In this document: piece after piece, positions 49,942 through 62,173 of the stretch
How positions within the stretch are numbered: the stretch's first letter is position 1
Layout of the letters: every line of letters starts with the position of its first letter
NCBI RefSeq assembly: GCF_002127225.1
Contig: NZ_NFUR01000004.1
Location: 248,001 to 312,000, forward strand
DNA: 64,000 nt
Origin: Sphingomonas sp. IBVSS2
Lineage (GTDB): Bacteria > Pseudomonadota > Alphaproteobacteria > Sphingomonadales > Sphingomonadaceae
Reading direction: 5' to 3'
Position numbers and translations under genes: made by a program
Notes under the pieces: model-generated
Seen by the model: only the letters and a program-made list of their open reading frames with translations
The model's database searches: none
Told to the model about the DNA's origin: nothing

Positions 49942-51011
49942 TGTTGTACTGGATCGCGGATCTGCTGGGCTTCCCCGGCGTCTTCAACCTCTTCCGCTAT
50001 CTCTCCTTCCGAACCGGCGGCGCGGTGGCGACGGCGCTGCTGATCGGGCTGGTGATCGGGCCGCGGTTCATCGGCTGGCTGCGCATCCGCCAGGGCAAGG
50101 GGCAGCCGATCCGCGACGACGGACCGCAGAGCCACCTCGCCAAGCGCGGCACGCCCACGATGGGCGGGCTGATGATCCTGACCAGCCTGATGCTCTCGCT
50201 GCTGCTGTGGATGGACCTGCGCAACCCCTATGTCTGGGCATGCATGTTCGTCACCTTCGGCTTCGGGATGATCGGCTTCCTCGACGATTACGACAAGGTG
50301 CGGAAACAGAAGACCGCCGGCGTATCGGGCAAGGTGCGGCTGCTCGGCGAGTTCCTGATCGCGGGCGTCGCCGCCTGGATCATCTGCTCGCAGAACGGCA
50401 CCCAGCTCTATGTGCCCTTCTTCAGCTGGATCCATCCGGACATCGGCTGGTTCTACATCGCCTTCGCCGCCTTCGTGATCGTCGCGTTCGGCAATGCGGT
50501 GAACCTCACCGACGGGCTCGACGGGCTCGCGACCATGCCGGTGGTGATCGCCAGCATGGCCTTCATGCTGATCGCCTATCTGGCCGGCAACAAGATCTAT
50601 GCGGTGTATCTGGGCATTCCGCACGTGCCGGGCGCGGGCGACCTGGCGATCTTCTGCGGCGCCATGGTGGGGGCGGGGCTCGCCTTTCTGTGGTTCAATG
50701 CGCCGCCGGCGGCGGTGTTCATGGGCGATACCGGCAGCCTCGCGCTCGGCGGCGCGCTCGGGACGATCGCCGTCACCACCCATCATGAGCTGGTGCTCGG
50801 CATCATCGGCGGCCTGTTCGTGATGGAGGCGCTCAGCGTCATCATCCAGGTGTTCTTCTTCAAGCGCACGGGCAGGCGCATCTTCAAGATGGCGCCGATC
50901 CACCACCATTTCGAGCAGCTCGGCTGGTCGGAGCCGACGGTGGTGATCCGCTTCTGGATCATCGCGTTCGTGCTGGCGCTGGCGGGGCTGGCGACGCTCA
51001 AGCTGCGGTGA
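49941..51011 (+). CDS. mraY: Phospho-MurNAc-pentapeptide transferase
   Basis: A 356-residue polytopic enzyme with ten helices that makes lipid I on the cytoplasmic face. Conserved segments are [36 protein letters not shown] (Mg-binding Asp pair), [25 protein letters not shown] and the MAPIHHHFE motif. The start overlaps the murF stop by 1 nt; the murD GTG overlaps its own stop. Confidence 0.97.
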   Translation: MLYWIADLLGFPGVFNLFRYLSFRTGGAVATALLIGLVIGPRFIGWLRIRQGKGQPIRDDGPQSHLAKRGTPTMGGLMILTSLMLSLLLWMDLRNPYVWACMFVTFGFGMIGFLDDYDKVRKQKTAGVSGKVRLLGEFLIAGVAAWIICSQNGTQLYVPFFSWIHPDIGWFYIAFAAFVIVAFGNAVNLTDGLDGLATMPVVIASMAFMLIAYLAGNKIYAVYLGIPHVPGAGDLAIFCGAMVGAGLAFLWFNAPPAAVFMGDTGSLALGGALGTIAVTTHHELVLGIIGGLFVMEALSVIIQVFFFKRTGRRIFKMAPIHHHFEQLGWSEPTVVIRFWIIAFVLALAGLATLKLR

Positions 51012-52384
51012 TCACGAGCACGGCCTGGCGCGGCAAACGCTATGCGGTGCTCGGGCTGGCGCGCTCGGGCCTGGCGACGGTGCGCGCCTTGGCGGCTGCG
51101 GGCGCCGACGTGGTGGCGTGGGATTCCAACGAGAAAGCGCGTGACGCTCTTTCCCCCTCTCTCCGCTTGCGGGGAGAGGGCCGGGGAGAAGAGGGTGTCG
51201 ACGGCGCATCGCATGTGCCCCTCTCCCCGCAAGCGGAGAGGGAGATTGTGCTCGCCGACCCTGTCGAGATCGACCTCAGCGGCTTCGCCGGCGTCGCGGT
51301 CTCTCCCGGCGTACCCCTCAACACGCATCCCATCGCCGCCAAGGCTGCTGCGGCAGGCGTGCCCATCATCGGCGATATCGAGCTGTTCGCCGAGGGGCGG
51401 GCCGAGATGCCCGCGCACCGCGTGGTCGGCATCACCGGCACGAACGGCAAGTCGACCACCACGGCCCTGATCCATCATATCGTCGAGGCCGCCGGCATCC
51501 CGGCGCGGCTCGGCGGCAATATCGGACTGCCGATCCTGGGGCAGGACCCGCTGCCCGAAGGCGGTGTCTATGTCCTGGAGCTCTCCAGCTACCAGATCGA
51601 CCTGACCCACAGCCTCGATTGCGACGTCGCGGTGCTGCTCAACGTCACGCCCGACCATCTCGACCGCTACGCGAATTTCGACGCCTATGCCGCCTCCAAG
51701 GCGCGGCTGTTCGCGATGCAGAGGCCCGGCCATGCCGCGGTGATCGGCATCGGCGATGCGCCTTCGGCCGGGATCGCAGCCCAGGTGGCCGCCACGGGCC
51801 GTGGCGCGGACCTCACCAGGATCGCCCCCGGCGCCTGCCTCGACCAGTCGCGCTGGCCCGCGCTGCAGGGCCCGCACAACGCCCAGAACGCGCTCGCCGC
51901 CATCGCCGCATGCAAGGCGCTCGGCATTCCCCGGGATGCGATCGACCGGGGCCTGGAGAGCTTTCCCGGCCTGCCGCACCGGATGGAGCGCGTTGCGACG
52001 AAGCGCGGCGTGCTGTTCGTCAACGACAGCAAGGCGACCAATGCCGACTCCGCCGCCCCGGCGCTCTCCGCCTATCCGAAGGTCCACTGGATCCTGGGCG
52101 GCAAGGCCAAGACCAATGACCTCGACGCCTGCCGGCCCGGCTTTCCCCATGTGGTGAAGGCCTATACGATCGGCGAGGCGGGAGAGATGTTCGCCCGGCT
52201 GCTCGAAGGCGAGATGCCGGTCGAGCGATCGGGCACGCTCGCGGCCGCGGTGCGGAGCGCGGCGGCACAGGCGCAGCCGGGGGAGACGGTGCTGCTGTCG
52301 CCGGCCTGCGCGTCGTTCGACCAGTTCAAGGATTACGAAGCCCGGGGCCAGGCCTTTCGCGACGCGGTGGAGGCACTGGGATGA
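51008..52384 (+). CDS. murD: UDP-MurNAc-L-Ala:D-Glu ligase, with in-frame repeat insertion
   Basis: A 458-residue Mur ligase adding D-glutamate. The N-terminal Rossmann part ([18 protein letters not shown]), the P-loop [41 protein letters not shown] and C-terminal [28 protein letters not shown] are all intact. Residues about 49-79 ([19 protein letters not shown] onward to PLSPQAERE) have no counterpart in usual MurD and are encoded by a palindromic repeat (51159-51240). They lie in a loop of the UDP-binding domain between DSNEKAR and LADPVEIDL. As the gene is essential and otherwise intact, the insert must be tolerated. Confidence 0.95.
   Translation: MITSTAWRGKRYAVLGLARSGLATVRALAAAGADVVAWDSNEKARDALSPSLRLRGEGRGEEGVDGASHVPLSPQAEREIVLADPVEIDLSGFAGVAVSPGVPLNTHPIAAKAAAAGVPIIGDIELFAEGRAEMPAHRVVGITGTNGKSTTTALIHHIVEAAGIPARLGGNIGLPILGQDPLPEGGVYVLELSSYQIDLTHSLDCDVAVLLNVTPDHLDRYANFDAYAASKARLFAMQRPGHAAVIGIGDAPSAGIAAQVAATGRGADLTRIAPGACLDQSRWPALQGPHNAQNALAAIAACKALGIPRDAIDRGLESFPGLPHRMERVATKRGVLFVNDSKATNADSAAPALSAYPKVHWILGGKAKTNDLDACRPGFPHVVKAYTIGEAGEMFARLLEGEMPVERSGTLAAAVRSAAAQAQPGETVLLSPACASFDQFKDYEARGQAFRDAVEALG
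51159..51240. repeat. REP-like palindrome inserted inside murD
   Basis: Perfect inverted repeats of 22 nt (51159-51180 and 51219-51240, core CTCTCCGCTTGCGGGGAG) around a 38-nt centre. Each arm also folds on itself (CTCTCCGC, TTGC, GGGGAGAG). This kind of palindrome is usually intergenic in sphingomonads. The whole element keeps the murD frame open and adds about 30 residues. Confidence 0.85.
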
Positions 52385-53613
52385 ACGAAACCGTGGAAGT
52401 GCCGGAAGCTGGAAGCGAGGTCCGCCGTCGCGTCCAGCAACAGCTCGGCCGTGCGAGCAAGACGCGCGCCGGCATGTGGTTCTGGGAAGTCGATCGCGTG
52501 CTGCTCACGCTGGCGCTGCTGCTGATCGCGATCGGGCTGGTGGCGGTCGCCGCCGCCTCGCCGGCCACCGCCCGCCGCTATTCCGATGCCACCCATATCA
52601 TGGCGCCGATGTATTATTTCTGGCGCCAGCTGATCTGGGTGTGCATCAGCGTGCCCGTATTGATCGCGGTCTCGATGCTGCCGGTCACGGTGGCGCGGCG
52701 GCTGGCGCTGATCGGGGCGGGGATATTCCTGGTCTGCCTGGCGCTGGTGCCGGTGATCGGGCACGAAGTGAACGGCGCCAAGCGCTGGATCGGAGTCGGG
52801 CTCGCCGAGTTCCAGCCTTCCGAGTTCCTCAAGCCGCTGTTCATCGTCTCCACCGCCTGGATGCTCAGCTTCCGTGCCAAGGATCCGCAATTGCCGGTGC
52901 TGTTCGTCACCGGCGCGCTCACCGCGCTGATCGGCGTGCTGCTGATGCTCCAGCCCGATTTCGGCCAGACGATCGTGTTCGGCAGCGTGTGGATCATCCT
53001 GCTGATGATCTCGGGCATCTCGCCCGCCGCGATCGCCGGCCTGTTCGGCACGGCGGTGGCGGGCGTGATCGCGGCCTATCTGTTCTACGGCACCGCTCGC
53101 ACCCGCATCGACAATTTCCTCTTCCCCACCAAGGACGCCGCGCTTGCCGAGCGCTACCAGGTGGAGATGGCGCACGAGACGCTCACCGCGGGCGGCCTGC
53201 TCGGGCGCGGGCCGGGCAACGGCATGATGAAGTTCAAGCTTCCCGAGGGGCATACCGACTATATCTTCTCGGTGATCGGCGAGGAGTTCGGGCTGATCGC
53301 CTGCGCGGTGATCGCCACCCTCTACCTCGCCATCGTGATCCGCGTGCTGATGAAGCTGCTGGACGAGGAGGACGCCTTCCGCCTGCTCGCCGCCGCCGGC
53401 CTGGCCGCGCAATTCGGCGTGCAATCGCTGATCAACATGGCGGTGAACACCGGCATCGCCCCGTCCAAGGGCATGACGCTTCCCTTCATTTCCTATGGCG
53501 GATCGTCGATGATCGCGCTGGCGATCGGCTATGGGTTGCTGCTCGCCTTCACGCGGCGAAACCCGTATCTGAAGCGCTCGCCCTATACCGGCCGCTGGAG
53601 CACCAACGCATGA
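52381..53613 (+). CDS. ftsW: Septal peptidoglycan glycosyltransferase FtsW
   Basis: A 410-residue SEDS-family membrane glycosyltransferase with about ten helices, the polymerase partner of FtsI. Landmarks: GAKRWIGVGLAEFQPSEFLKP (the conserved loop after helix 3), LLMLQPDFGQTIVF with the functional Asp, GGLLGRGPGNGMMKFKLPEGHTDYIFSVIGEEFG, and KGMTLPFISYGGSSM. The N-terminal about 35 residues are cytoplasmic and polar. The start overlaps the murD stop (ATGA) and the stop overlaps the murG start. Confidence 0.96.
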   Translation: MNETVEVPEAGSEVRRRVQQQLGRASKTRAGMWFWEVDRVLLTLALLLIAIGLVAVAAASPATARRYSDATHIMAPMYYFWRQLIWVCISVPVLIAVSMLPVTVARRLALIGAGIFLVCLALVPVIGHEVNGAKRWIGVGLAEFQPSEFLKPLFIVSTAWMLSFRAKDPQLPVLFVTGALTALIGVLLMLQPDFGQTIVFGSVWIILLMISGISPAAIAGLFGTAVAGVIAAYLFYGTARTRIDNFLFPTKDAALAERYQVEMAHETLTAGGLLGRGPGNGMMKFKLPEGHTDYIFSVIGEEFGLIACAVIATLYLAIVIRVLMKLLDEEDAFRLLAAAGLAAQFGVQSLINMAVNTGIAPSKGMTLPFISYGGSSMIALAIGYGLLLAFTRRNPYLKRSPYTGRWSTNA

Positions 53614-54757
53614 CTCAGTCCCGAAGCTATGTCCTCGCTGCCGGCGGCACCGGCGGGCACATGGTGCCTGCGGCGGCGCTGGCGGCGGAACTGGCCGAGC
53701 GGGGCCACCATGTCGCGCTGGTGAGCGACGATCGCGGCGTGCGCTTCCCGGGGCTGTTCGAGGGAGTCGAGACGCATGTCCTCCCCGCGGGCCGGCTGGG
53801 CGGCGGGCCGCTCGGCTATGTCCGTGCCGCGGGCCGGATCATGGCGGGCCGATCGATGGCACTGCGGCTCTACAAGGAGGTCCAGCCCGCCGCGGTGATC
53901 GGGTTCGGCGGCTATCCGGCGCTGCCCGCCCTGCTCGCGGCCTTCCGTGCCGGCGTGCCGACGGTGATCCATGAGCAGAACGCCGTGCTCGGCCGGGTCA
54001 ACCGCTTCGTCGCGGGGCGCGTGGATGCGATCGCCACTTCCTATGACCAGGTCGACCGGCTGAAGCCGGGCTGGCAGGCCAAGGCCCATCTGGTCGGCAA
54101 TCCGGTGCGCGAGGCGGTGCTGAACCTGCGCAACCGCCCCTATCCGCTGCTCGAGGAGGACGGCATCTTCCGCGTGCTCGTCACCGGCGGCAGCCAGGGC
54201 GCGACCGTGCTGAGCCAGGTGGTGCCCGACGGGCTGGCGCTGCTCCCGGTGCATTTCCGGCGGCGCCTGCAGGTGACGCACCAGGCGCGGGTCGAGGATA
54301 TCGAGACGGTGCGGGCGAAGTATCAGAATCACGGCATCCCGGCCGATGTCTCCACCTACATCACCGACATGGCCGATGTACTGGCCTGGTCGCACATCGT
54401 GATCGCGCGCGCGGGCGCCTCGACCATCGCCGAGCTCACCGCCGCCGGCCGCCCGGCGATCCTGGTGCCGCTGCCGACCGCCACCGACGACCACCAGACC
54501 GCCAATGCGCGCGAGATCACCGCGGCCGGCGGCGCGCGGACGATCCAGCAGCGCGCCTTCACCGCGGCGGAGCTGGCCAAGCAGATCCAGAAGCTCGGGC
54601 TCGACACGGTCGGGCTCGAGAATGCCGCGGCGCGGGCGCGCAGCGTGGGCCGTCCCAACGCCACGCGCGACCTCGCCGATCTCGTAGAATCCATCGATGC
54701 GCCCGAAGCTCCGATCAAGGGCCAGCGCATCTCCCTGCAAGGAAGGCCAGCGTTCGC

Positions 54758-54761
<4 letters not shown>
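53610..54761 (+). CDS. murG: UDP-GlcNAc:undecaprenyl-PP-MurNAc-pentapeptide transferase
   Basis: A 383-residue GT-B transferase forming lipid II. The glycine-rich N-terminal loop [38 protein letters not shown] and the second loop [12 protein letters not shown] are typical, and [35 protein letters not shown] is the UDP-GlcNAc-binding region. It acts on the inner face of the cytoplasmic membrane. The start overlaps the ftsW stop by ATGA. Confidence 0.96.
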
Positions 54762-56166
<1,405 letters not shown>

Positions 56167-56170
<4 letters not shown>

Positions 56171-56361
56171 AGGACTGGCTGACCCTGGGCATCGAGATGC
56201 AGCGCGACCTGATCAAAGCGCAGCAGGCGCAGATGGCTGCCGCGCAGAAGATGCTCGATGCCGGGCGCGACGTGATGAAGCTGCAGCAGGCCGGGCAGAA
56301 GGCGGCCGAGGCCAATCTGGCGGCGTGGAAGCAATGGTCGAGCATGTGGGGATGGAAGTGA
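56167..56361 (+). CDS. Small helical protein embedded in the dcw cluster (64 aa)
   Basis: A 64-residue ORF tightly locked into the cluster: its ATG overlaps the murC stop (ATGA) and its TGA overlaps the murB GTG. The product is one long amphipathic helix, rich in Gln, Ala and Lys ([48 protein letters not shown] shown in parts: [17 protein letters not shown], then [14 protein letters not shown]) with aromatic residues at the end (WSSMWGWK). No signal or membrane segment. I do not recognise it as a classical dcw gene. Its preserved frame and coupling argue that it is translated and has a role in wall synthesis or division. Confidence 0.75.
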
Positions 56362-57275
56362 GTGCGGTCTGCACCGCGCTGCCTCCGCTGCGCGGCACCG
56401 TCGAGCACCAGGGCAGCCTTGCCGACTTCATCTGGTTCCGCACCGGCGGCCCGGCCGAATGGCTGGTGCGCCCCGACAATGTCGCGAGCCTGGCGGCATT
56501 CCTGGCGGCGCTGGATCCGGAAGTGCCGGTGCTGCCGGTGGGTGTCGGCTCGAACCTGATCGTTCGCGACGGCGGCGTGCCGGGCGTGGTGGTGCGATTG
56601 CCCAAGGCGATGGCCAAAGTGTCGATCGAGCCAGGCACCGAAAAGGGTTCCTGGCGCGTGCGTGCGGGCGGGGCGGCGATGGGGATCACGGTGGCGAGCG
56701 CCGCGCGCGATGCCGGCATTGCCGGGCTGGAGTTCCTGCGGGGCATCCCGGGCACCGTCGGCGGCGCGGTGCGGATGAATGCGGGCGCCTATGGCCGCGA
56801 TGCCAGCGATATCCTGGTCGAGCTGACTCTCGTGACTCGAAACGGGACGGTCGAGACCTGGCCGGCGGCGAAACTGGGCTATACCTATCGCCATTCGGAG
56901 CTGCCCGCAGGGGCAGTGGTGGTCGAGGCGCTGTTCGAGGGCACGCCCGGCGACAAGGCGGAGATCGCTGCCGAGATGGATCGGATCGCGGCGGAACGCG
57001 AGGCTTCCCAACCACTTAGGTCGCGGACCGGCGGCTCGACCTTCAAGAATCCGGAAGGTGGCAAGGCCTGGGCGCTGATCGATGCGGCCGGCTGCCGTGG
57101 CCTTATGCGCGGCGACGCGCAGGTCAGCGAAAAACACTGCAATTTCCTGCTCAATCTGGGCAATGCTTCCTCGGCTGACATCGAAGCGCTCGGCGAGGAA
57201 GTCCGCGCCCGGGTGAAGGCGCAATCCGGAATTGAGCTGGAATGGGAAATCCAGCGGATAGGGGTCGATAAGTGA
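56358..57275 (+). CDS. murB: UDP-N-acetylenolpyruvoylglucosamine reductase
   Basis: A 305-residue FAD-dependent reductase making UDP-MurNAc. It shows [16 protein letters not shown], the FAD-binding [49 protein letters not shown], the catalytic-serine motif [10 protein letters not shown], and [23 protein letters not shown]. It is a type II MurB, lacking the extra loop of the enterobacterial form. The GTG at 56358 is chosen: it overlaps the 64-aa gene stop and has GGGGA at proper spacing; ATGs at 56325, 56334 and 56352 lie inside the upstream gene. Confidence 0.95.
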   Translation: MSAVCTALPPLRGTVEHQGSLADFIWFRTGGPAEWLVRPDNVASLAAFLAALDPEVPVLPVGVGSNLIVRDGGVPGVVVRLPKAMAKVSIEPGTEKGSWRVRAGGAAMGITVASAARDAGIAGLEFLRGIPGTVGGAVRMNAGAYGRDASDILVELTLVTRNGTVETWPAAKLGYTYRHSELPAGAVVVEALFEGTPGDKAEIAAEMDRIAAEREASQPLRSRTGGSTFKNPEGGKAWALIDAAGCRGLMRGDAQVSEKHCNFLLNLGNASSADIEALGEEVRARVKAQSGIELEWEIQRIGVDK

Positions 57276-58207
57276 AGGCGTTGCACGTTGCCGTTCTGAT
57301 GGGTGGCTGGTCGGCCGAGCGCGAGGTCTCGCTGATGTCCGGCGCGGGCATCGCGGACGCGCTCGAGAGCCTGGGCCACAAGGTGACGCGCATCGACATG
57401 GACCGCGACGTCGCGCTGAAGATCGCCGAGGCGAGGCCGGACGTGGTGTTCAACGCGCTGCACGGCACGCCGGGAGAGGACGGCACGGTACAGGGCATGC
57501 TCGACCTGATGGGCGTGAAGTATACGCATTCCGGCCTGGTCACCTCGGTGATCGCGATCGACAAGCAGCTGACCAAGCAGGCGCTGGTGCCGCACGGCAT
57601 CCCCATGCCCGGCGGCCGCATGGTGAAGACCGAGGAATTGCACCAGGCCGATCCGCTGCCGCGCCCCTATGTGCTCAAGCCGGTGAACGAAGGGTCCTCG
57701 GTGGGTGTCGCCATCGTCACCAAGGAAGGCAATTACGGCAATCCGATCTCGGCCGATGCGGTGGGCCCCTGGCAGGAGTTCGACGAACTGCTCGCCGAGC
57801 CCTTCATCCGCGGCCGTGAACTGACCACCGCGGTGCTGGCCGGCGAGGCACTGGGCGTGACCGAATTGAAGCCCAAGAGCGGCTTCTACGACTATGATGC
57901 CAAATATACCGACGGGCTGACCGAGCACGTCTATCCGGCACAGATCCCCGACGAGATCACCGAGGCGTGCAGGCGCATCGCGCTCGAGGCGCACAGGCTG
58001 CTGGGCTGCAAGGGCACTTCGCGCTCCGATTTCCGCTGGGACGACAGCCAGGGCGTCGAGGGCCTGTTCCTGCTCGAAGTGAACACCCAGCCCGGCATGA
58101 CGCCGCTCAGCCTGGTGCCCGAGCAGGCGCGCCATCTCGGCATTTCCTATCCGCAGCTGTGCCAGCGCATCGTCGACGAGGCGATGGGCGGGGGTTGCGC
58201 GGGATGA
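57272..58207 (+). CDS. ddl: D-alanine--D-alanine ligase
   Basis: A 311-residue ATP-grasp enzyme. Typical segments are [59 protein letters not shown], and [20 protein letters not shown] with the metal-binding residues. It supplies D-Ala-D-Ala to MurF. The start is GTG, overlapping the murB stop; the stop overlaps the ftsQ ATG. Confidence 0.96.
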   Translation: MKALHVAVLMGGWSAEREVSLMSGAGIADALESLGHKVTRIDMDRDVALKIAEARPDVVFNALHGTPGEDGTVQGMLDLMGVKYTHSGLVTSVIAIDKQLTKQALVPHGIPMPGGRMVKTEELHQADPLPRPYVLKPVNEGSSVGVAIVTKEGNYGNPISADAVGPWQEFDELLAEPFIRGRELTTAVLAGEALGVTELKPKSGFYDYDAKYTDGLTEHVYPAQIPDEITEACRRIALEAHRLLGCKGTSRSDFRWDDSQGVEGLFLLEVNTQPGMTPLSLVPEQARHLGISYPQLCQRIVDEAMGGGCAG

Positions 58208-59097
58208 GCCGGCCCCCCGCGAGGCGGGCTGCCACCCGGCGCGGGGGGAAGCCGGCGCAGAAGCGCAAGCAGATCGCGCGCAAGAAGCAGCCCGGGCTGC
58301 TGGACCAGGCGCTGGCTGCGCTGCCGCTGAGCCAGGCGACGCTCACGCGCATCGCCACCTGGGGCATCGTCGCCCTGTTCTCGGTCGGGCTGATCACCGT
58401 CGCGACCTGGTTCGGCGTGCCGCAGGTGATCGGGGTCGGCGCCGCCCAGGCGGTGGGCGAGGCGGGGCTGCGCGTCGACACGATCCAGATCAACGGCCTC
58501 AAGCGGATGAACCGCATGACCGTGTACCAGCAGGTGCTCGACCAGAATGCCCGCGCCATGCCGCTGGTCGACCTGGCCGATGTGCGCACCCGGCTGCTCG
58601 CCTATCCCTGGATCAAGGATGCGCGCGTCTCCCGGCGGCTGCCCGACAAGCTGCTGATCGACATCGTCGAGCGCGAGCCCGCGGCGATCTGGCAGAATCA
58701 CGGCCAGCTGATGCTGATCGATCCCATGGGCGTGCCGCTGGAGCCGGTCTCGCGCGAGGCGATGCCCGATCTGCCGCTGTTGATCGGAGACGGTGCGAAC
58801 GCGCAGGAGCCGGTGCGGCGCGACCTGATGGACAGCGCGCCCGCGCTGAAGCCGCTGGTCCGCGCGGCGACCTGGGTCGGCAATCGGCGCTGGGACATCA
58901 TCTTCGACACCGGGGAGAAGCTCCAGCTGCCCGAGGGCGAGAAGGAAGCCCGGGACGCGCTCAAGACCTTTGCCGAGAAGGATGGCGCCTATCGCCTGCT
59001 CGGCCGCGGCAATCTGGGATTCGACATGCGCGATCCCGACAATCTCGTGATCCGCCGCCCGGCGGCGATCGGAGCACCGGCGGCGACGGGATTATGA
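58204..59097 (+). CDS. ftsQ: Cell division protein FtsQ
   Basis: A 297-residue bitopic division protein. A basic cytoplasmic N-terminus (about 1-55, RRAATRRGGKPAQKRKQIARKK) precedes one helix (about 52-70, GIVALFSVGLITVATWF). The POTRA domain (about 95-165, LRVDTIQINGLKRMNRMTVYQQVLDQNARAMPLVDLADVR) and the beta domain (YPWIKDARVSRRLPDKLLIDIVEREPAAIWQ) follow, all typical of FtsQ. It links early Z-ring proteins to FtsL, FtsB, FtsW and FtsI. It is the last gene in the run of overlapping junctions; ftsA begins 82 nt later. Confidence 0.94.
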   Translation: MSRPPARRAATRRGGKPAQKRKQIARKKQPGLLDQALAALPLSQATLTRIATWGIVALFSVGLITVATWFGVPQVIGVGAAQAVGEAGLRVDTIQINGLKRMNRMTVYQQVLDQNARAMPLVDLADVRTRLLAYPWIKDARVSRRLPDKLLIDIVEREPAAIWQNHGQLMLIDPMGVPLEPVSREAMPDLPLLIGDGANAQEPVRRDLMDSAPALKPLVRAATWVGNRRWDIIFDTGEKLQLPEGEKEARDALKTFAEKDGAYRLLGRGNLGFDMRDPDNLVIRRPAAIGAPAATGL

Positions 59098-59179
59098 TGA
59101 ACACCGTAGTTGCCTTCCGGGGAAAATACTGATTCATAAGGTGAATCGGTAGTTGGGCGTTTTTTGGAATGAGGGGCAA

Positions 59180-60439
59180 ATGGCGAAGGCTGCACCGGAG
59201 GGACTGATCACCGCGCTGGACGTGGGCTCGTCCAAGGTCTCGGCGCTGATCGCGCAAAAGGCGGATGACGGTTCGCTGGTGGTGCTCGGCACCGGCCAGC
59301 GCGAGAGCCGCGGCGTCAAGCGCGGCTATGTCGCCGACCTGCACGCGACCGAGCTGGCGATCCGCGAAGCGGTGGAGCAGGCCGAGCGCATCGCCGGACA
59401 GAATATCGAGGACGTCTGGGTGAGCTTCTCGGCGGGCGGGCTGATCTCCGACATCGTCCGGCTGGAATCCGACCTGGGCGGCCACCGGATCGAGCAGAAC
59501 GACGTGGACGAGCTGCTCCGCGCCGGCCGCGACGCGATCGATCCCCAGGGCAAGATGGTGCTCCACGCCCAGCCGACCCGCTACACGGTGGACGGCCTCG
59601 CCGGCGTGCGGCGTCCGCTCGGGCTCCATGCGGAGCGCCTGGGCGTCGACATCCATGTCGTCGCCACCGATGGCGCGCCGGTGCGCAACCTGGATCACTG
59701 CGTCCGCTCGGCACATCTCGAGGTCCGCTCGATCATCGCCGCGCCGGTCGCCACGGGGCTGGCCTGCCTCACCGACGAGGAGCGCGAACTGGGCGTCGCG
59801 CTGGTCGAGATCGGTGCGGGCGTGACCAATGTCAGCGTCTTCTCCCAGGGCGTGCTATCCGGCCTCGCCTCGATCCCGATGGGCTCGGCGGACATCACCG
59901 ACGACATCGCCTCGTCCTTCGGCACCGCGCGCGCCTGGGCGGAGCGGACCAAGTGCTTCCACGGCTCCGCGAACCTGTCCCCGCGCGACAATCACGAGAT
60001 GATCGACGTGGTGCCGGCGATCCCGGACGACGGCACCGAGGGCCCGCGCATCACCAAGGCGCAGCTGAACGCGATCATCCGCAAGCGGCTGGAGCGGCTG
60101 ATGGGCGAGATCCAGAAGGAGCTGAAGAAGCTCTCGTTCGAGGATCCCGCCGGCCGGCAGATCGTCCTCACCGGCGGCGGCGCCGAGTTGAAGGGCGTGG
60201 CGGACTATGCCCAGCAGTTCCTGGGCAGCGCGGTGCGTGTCGGCCGGCCCAAGGGGCTGGTGGCGCTGCCCGAGGCGCATGCGGGGCCCGCCTTCGCCAC
60301 TTTGGCGGGGCTGGCGCGCTTCGCCGCGGCCAATCCGATCGACCTGCGCGCGCTCGAGCCGAATCACCAGATGGTGACCAGGGCGAACCCTGGAGCCCTG
60401 ATCCAGCGGCTGATCGCGGCATTCCGGGCAAATTATTAG
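59180..60439 (+). CDS. ftsA: Cell division protein FtsA
   Basis: A 419-residue actin-like ATPase that tethers FtsZ to the membrane. The phosphate-1 loop ITALDVGSSKVSALIAQ, the 1C subdomain region (GVDIHVVATDGAPVRNL), the phosphate-2 motif VALVEIGAGVTNVSVFS and the adenosine motif IVLTGGGAELKGVADYA are clear, and the C-terminus LIQRLIAAFRANY is the amphipathic membrane-targeting helix. ATG at 59180 follows GAGGGG. The 82-nt gap from ftsQ contains an IR (GATTCAT/GTGAATC) and is a possible internal promoter site. Confidence 0.95.
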   Translation: MAKAAPEGLITALDVGSSKVSALIAQKADDGSLVVLGTGQRESRGVKRGYVADLHATELAIREAVEQAERIAGQNIEDVWVSFSAGGLISDIVRLESDLGGHRIEQNDVDELLRAGRDAIDPQGKMVLHAQPTRYTVDGLAGVRRPLGLHAERLGVDIHVVATDGAPVRNLDHCVRSAHLEVRSIIAAPVATGLACLTDEERELGVALVEIGAGVTNVSVFSQGVLSGLASIPMGSADITDDIASSFGTARAWAERTKCFHGSANLSPRDNHEMIDVVPAIPDDGTEGPRITKAQLNAIIRKRLERLMGEIQKELKKLSFEDPAGRQIVLTGGGAELKGVADYAQQFLGSAVRVGRPKGLVALPEAHAGPAFATLAGLARFAAANPIDLRALEPNHQMVTRANPGALIQRLIAAFRANY

Positions 60440-60553
60440 AAGAAATGCGTTGGTAACTTCGCGTTCCCTCTAGAGTCGCCCTCTGCGTTCGTGCAGAACG
60501 GGGGCCAGATTACGCGCCTGTGACAGCCACCCGGGCGCAGGGAGACCAAGGCG

Positions 60554-62083
60554 ATGAGTATCGATTTCCTTCCGCCCGATGTGGACGAGCTGACCCCGAA
60601 GATCACCGTAGTCGGTGTGGGCGGCGCGGGCGGCAACGCGATCGCGAACATGATCCGCGCGGATGTGCAGGGCGTCGACTTCATCGTCGCCAACACCGAT
60701 GCCCAGGCGCTCAAGCAGTCGAGCGCCGGCCATCGCATCCAGCTCGGCGCCAAGATCACCCAGGGCCTGGGCGCGGGCTCGCGGCCCGAGATCGGCCGCG
60801 CCGCCGCCGAGGAGACGATCGACAACGTCCAGAAGGCGCTCGAGGGCGCGCACATGGTGTTCATCGCCGCCGGCATGGGCGGCGGCACGGGCACCGGCGC
60901 GGCGCCCGTCATCGCCAAGGCTGCCCGCGACATGGGCATCCTGACGGTGGGCGTGGTCACCCGGCCGTTCGCCTTCGAGGGCAAGCGCCGTGCGGCTTCG
61001 GCCGAAGCGGGCATCAACGAACTGCAGAAGTACGTCGATACCCTGATCGTCATCCCGAACCAGAACCTGTTCCTGATCGCCAATGCGAACACGACCTTCA
61101 AGGAAGCGTTCGAGATGGCCGACGAGGTGCTGCAGCAGGGCGTGCGCGGCATCACCGATCTGATGGTCATGCCGGGCCTCATCAACCTCGACTTCGCCGA
61201 CGTCCGCTCGGTGATGCAGGAGATGGGCAAGGCGATGATGGGCACCGGCGAGGCCGAGGGCGACGACCGTGCGCTCATCGCCGCGCAGAAGGCGATCGCC
61301 AACCCGCTGCTGGACGGCGTGAGCATGAACGGCGCCAAGGGCGTGATCGTCTCGATCACCGGCGGCGAGGACATGCGCCTGCTCGAAGTCGACGAGGCGG
61401 CGAACCATATCCGCGAGCTGGTCGATCCGGACGCGAACATCATCTGGGGTTCGGCCTTCAATCCCGAGCTCGAGGGTAAGATCCGCGTCTCGGTCGTCGC
61501 GACCGGCATCGATGCCGATGCGCAGCCGATGGCCGCGCCGCGTGCCGCCGAGCAGCCGCGCGTCTTCTCCTTCTCCACGCCGCGCCGCACTGCGGCCGCC
61601 GAGCCGGCGCCGATCCCGGCCGAGCCGGTGGTGGCGGAGGAGGCTCCGCTCGAGCCGCCGGTGCCCGAGGCTTATACGCCGGAAGTGGCCGCCGAGCCGG
61701 CGCCGCTCTCGCCGCCGATCCCTCAGGCCTATGAACCCGAACCGCAGCCGGCAGCGCTCGTGCAGGCGAGCTGGGTCGATGACGGCAAGGACAGCGACGA
61801 GGACGAGCTGGTGCTCGGGGCCGAGAGCCTGGTGCCCGAAGCGCCGCGTGCGCCCATCGACGAGCCGGCCCCCACGCCGGCCACGCGCCGCCGCTGGCTG
61901 ACCGGTGGCGACGAGGAAGAGGCTGCGCCCTCGATCCCGGCCGAGAAGCCGGCGAAGAAGAGCGGCGGCACGCTGTTCGAGCGCATGGCGATGGCGTCGC
62001 GCGGTGCCTCCAAGTCGGACGATGACGACGACAAGGATCCGCTCGACATTCCGCGCTTCCTGCGCAGCCAGAACAACCAATAG
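60554..62083 (+). CDS. ftsZ: Cell division protein FtsZ
   Basis: A 509-residue tubulin-like GTPase. The nucleotide-binding [15 protein letters not shown] and the tubulin signature GGGTGTG (109-115) are intact, as are the T7-loop residues near [11 protein letters not shown]. After the core (to about 320) comes a long, acidic, Pro/Ala-rich linker (about 330-480) and the conserved C-terminal peptide [12 protein letters not shown], which binds FtsA and other partners. The linker is in the long range for the family, as is common in alphaproteobacteria. An AGGGAGA site precedes the ATG. The gap from ftsA is 114 nt. Confidence 0.97.
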   Translation: MSIDFLPPDVDELTPKITVVGVGGAGGNAIANMIRADVQGVDFIVANTDAQALKQSSAGHRIQLGAKITQGLGAGSRPEIGRAAAEETIDNVQKALEGAHMVFIAAGMGGGTGTGAAPVIAKAARDMGILTVGVVTRPFAFEGKRRAASAEAGINELQKYVDTLIVIPNQNLFLIANANTTFKEAFEMADEVLQQGVRGITDLMVMPGLINLDFADVRSVMQEMGKAMMGTGEAEGDDRALIAAQKAIANPLLDGVSMNGAKGVIVSITGGEDMRLLEVDEAANHIRELVDPDANIIWGSAFNPELEGKIRVSVVATGIDADAQPMAAPRAAEQPRVFSFSTPRRTAAAEPAPIPAEPVVAEEAPLEPPVPEAYTPEVAAEPAPLSPPIPQAYEPEPQPAALVQASWVDDGKDSDEDELVLGAESLVPEAPRAPIDEPAPTPATRRRWLTGGDEEEAAPSIPAEKPAKKSGGTLFERMAMASRGASKSDDDDDKDPLDIPRFLRSQNNQ

Positions 62084-62173
62084 GCCATTCGTCGCCGGCC
62101 GGCCTCGCTTCGGCGAGCCGTGCCGGCGCCGTAATCGGCGGTTCAGCGCAACACGGTGCAAGCTGGCGGGAAC

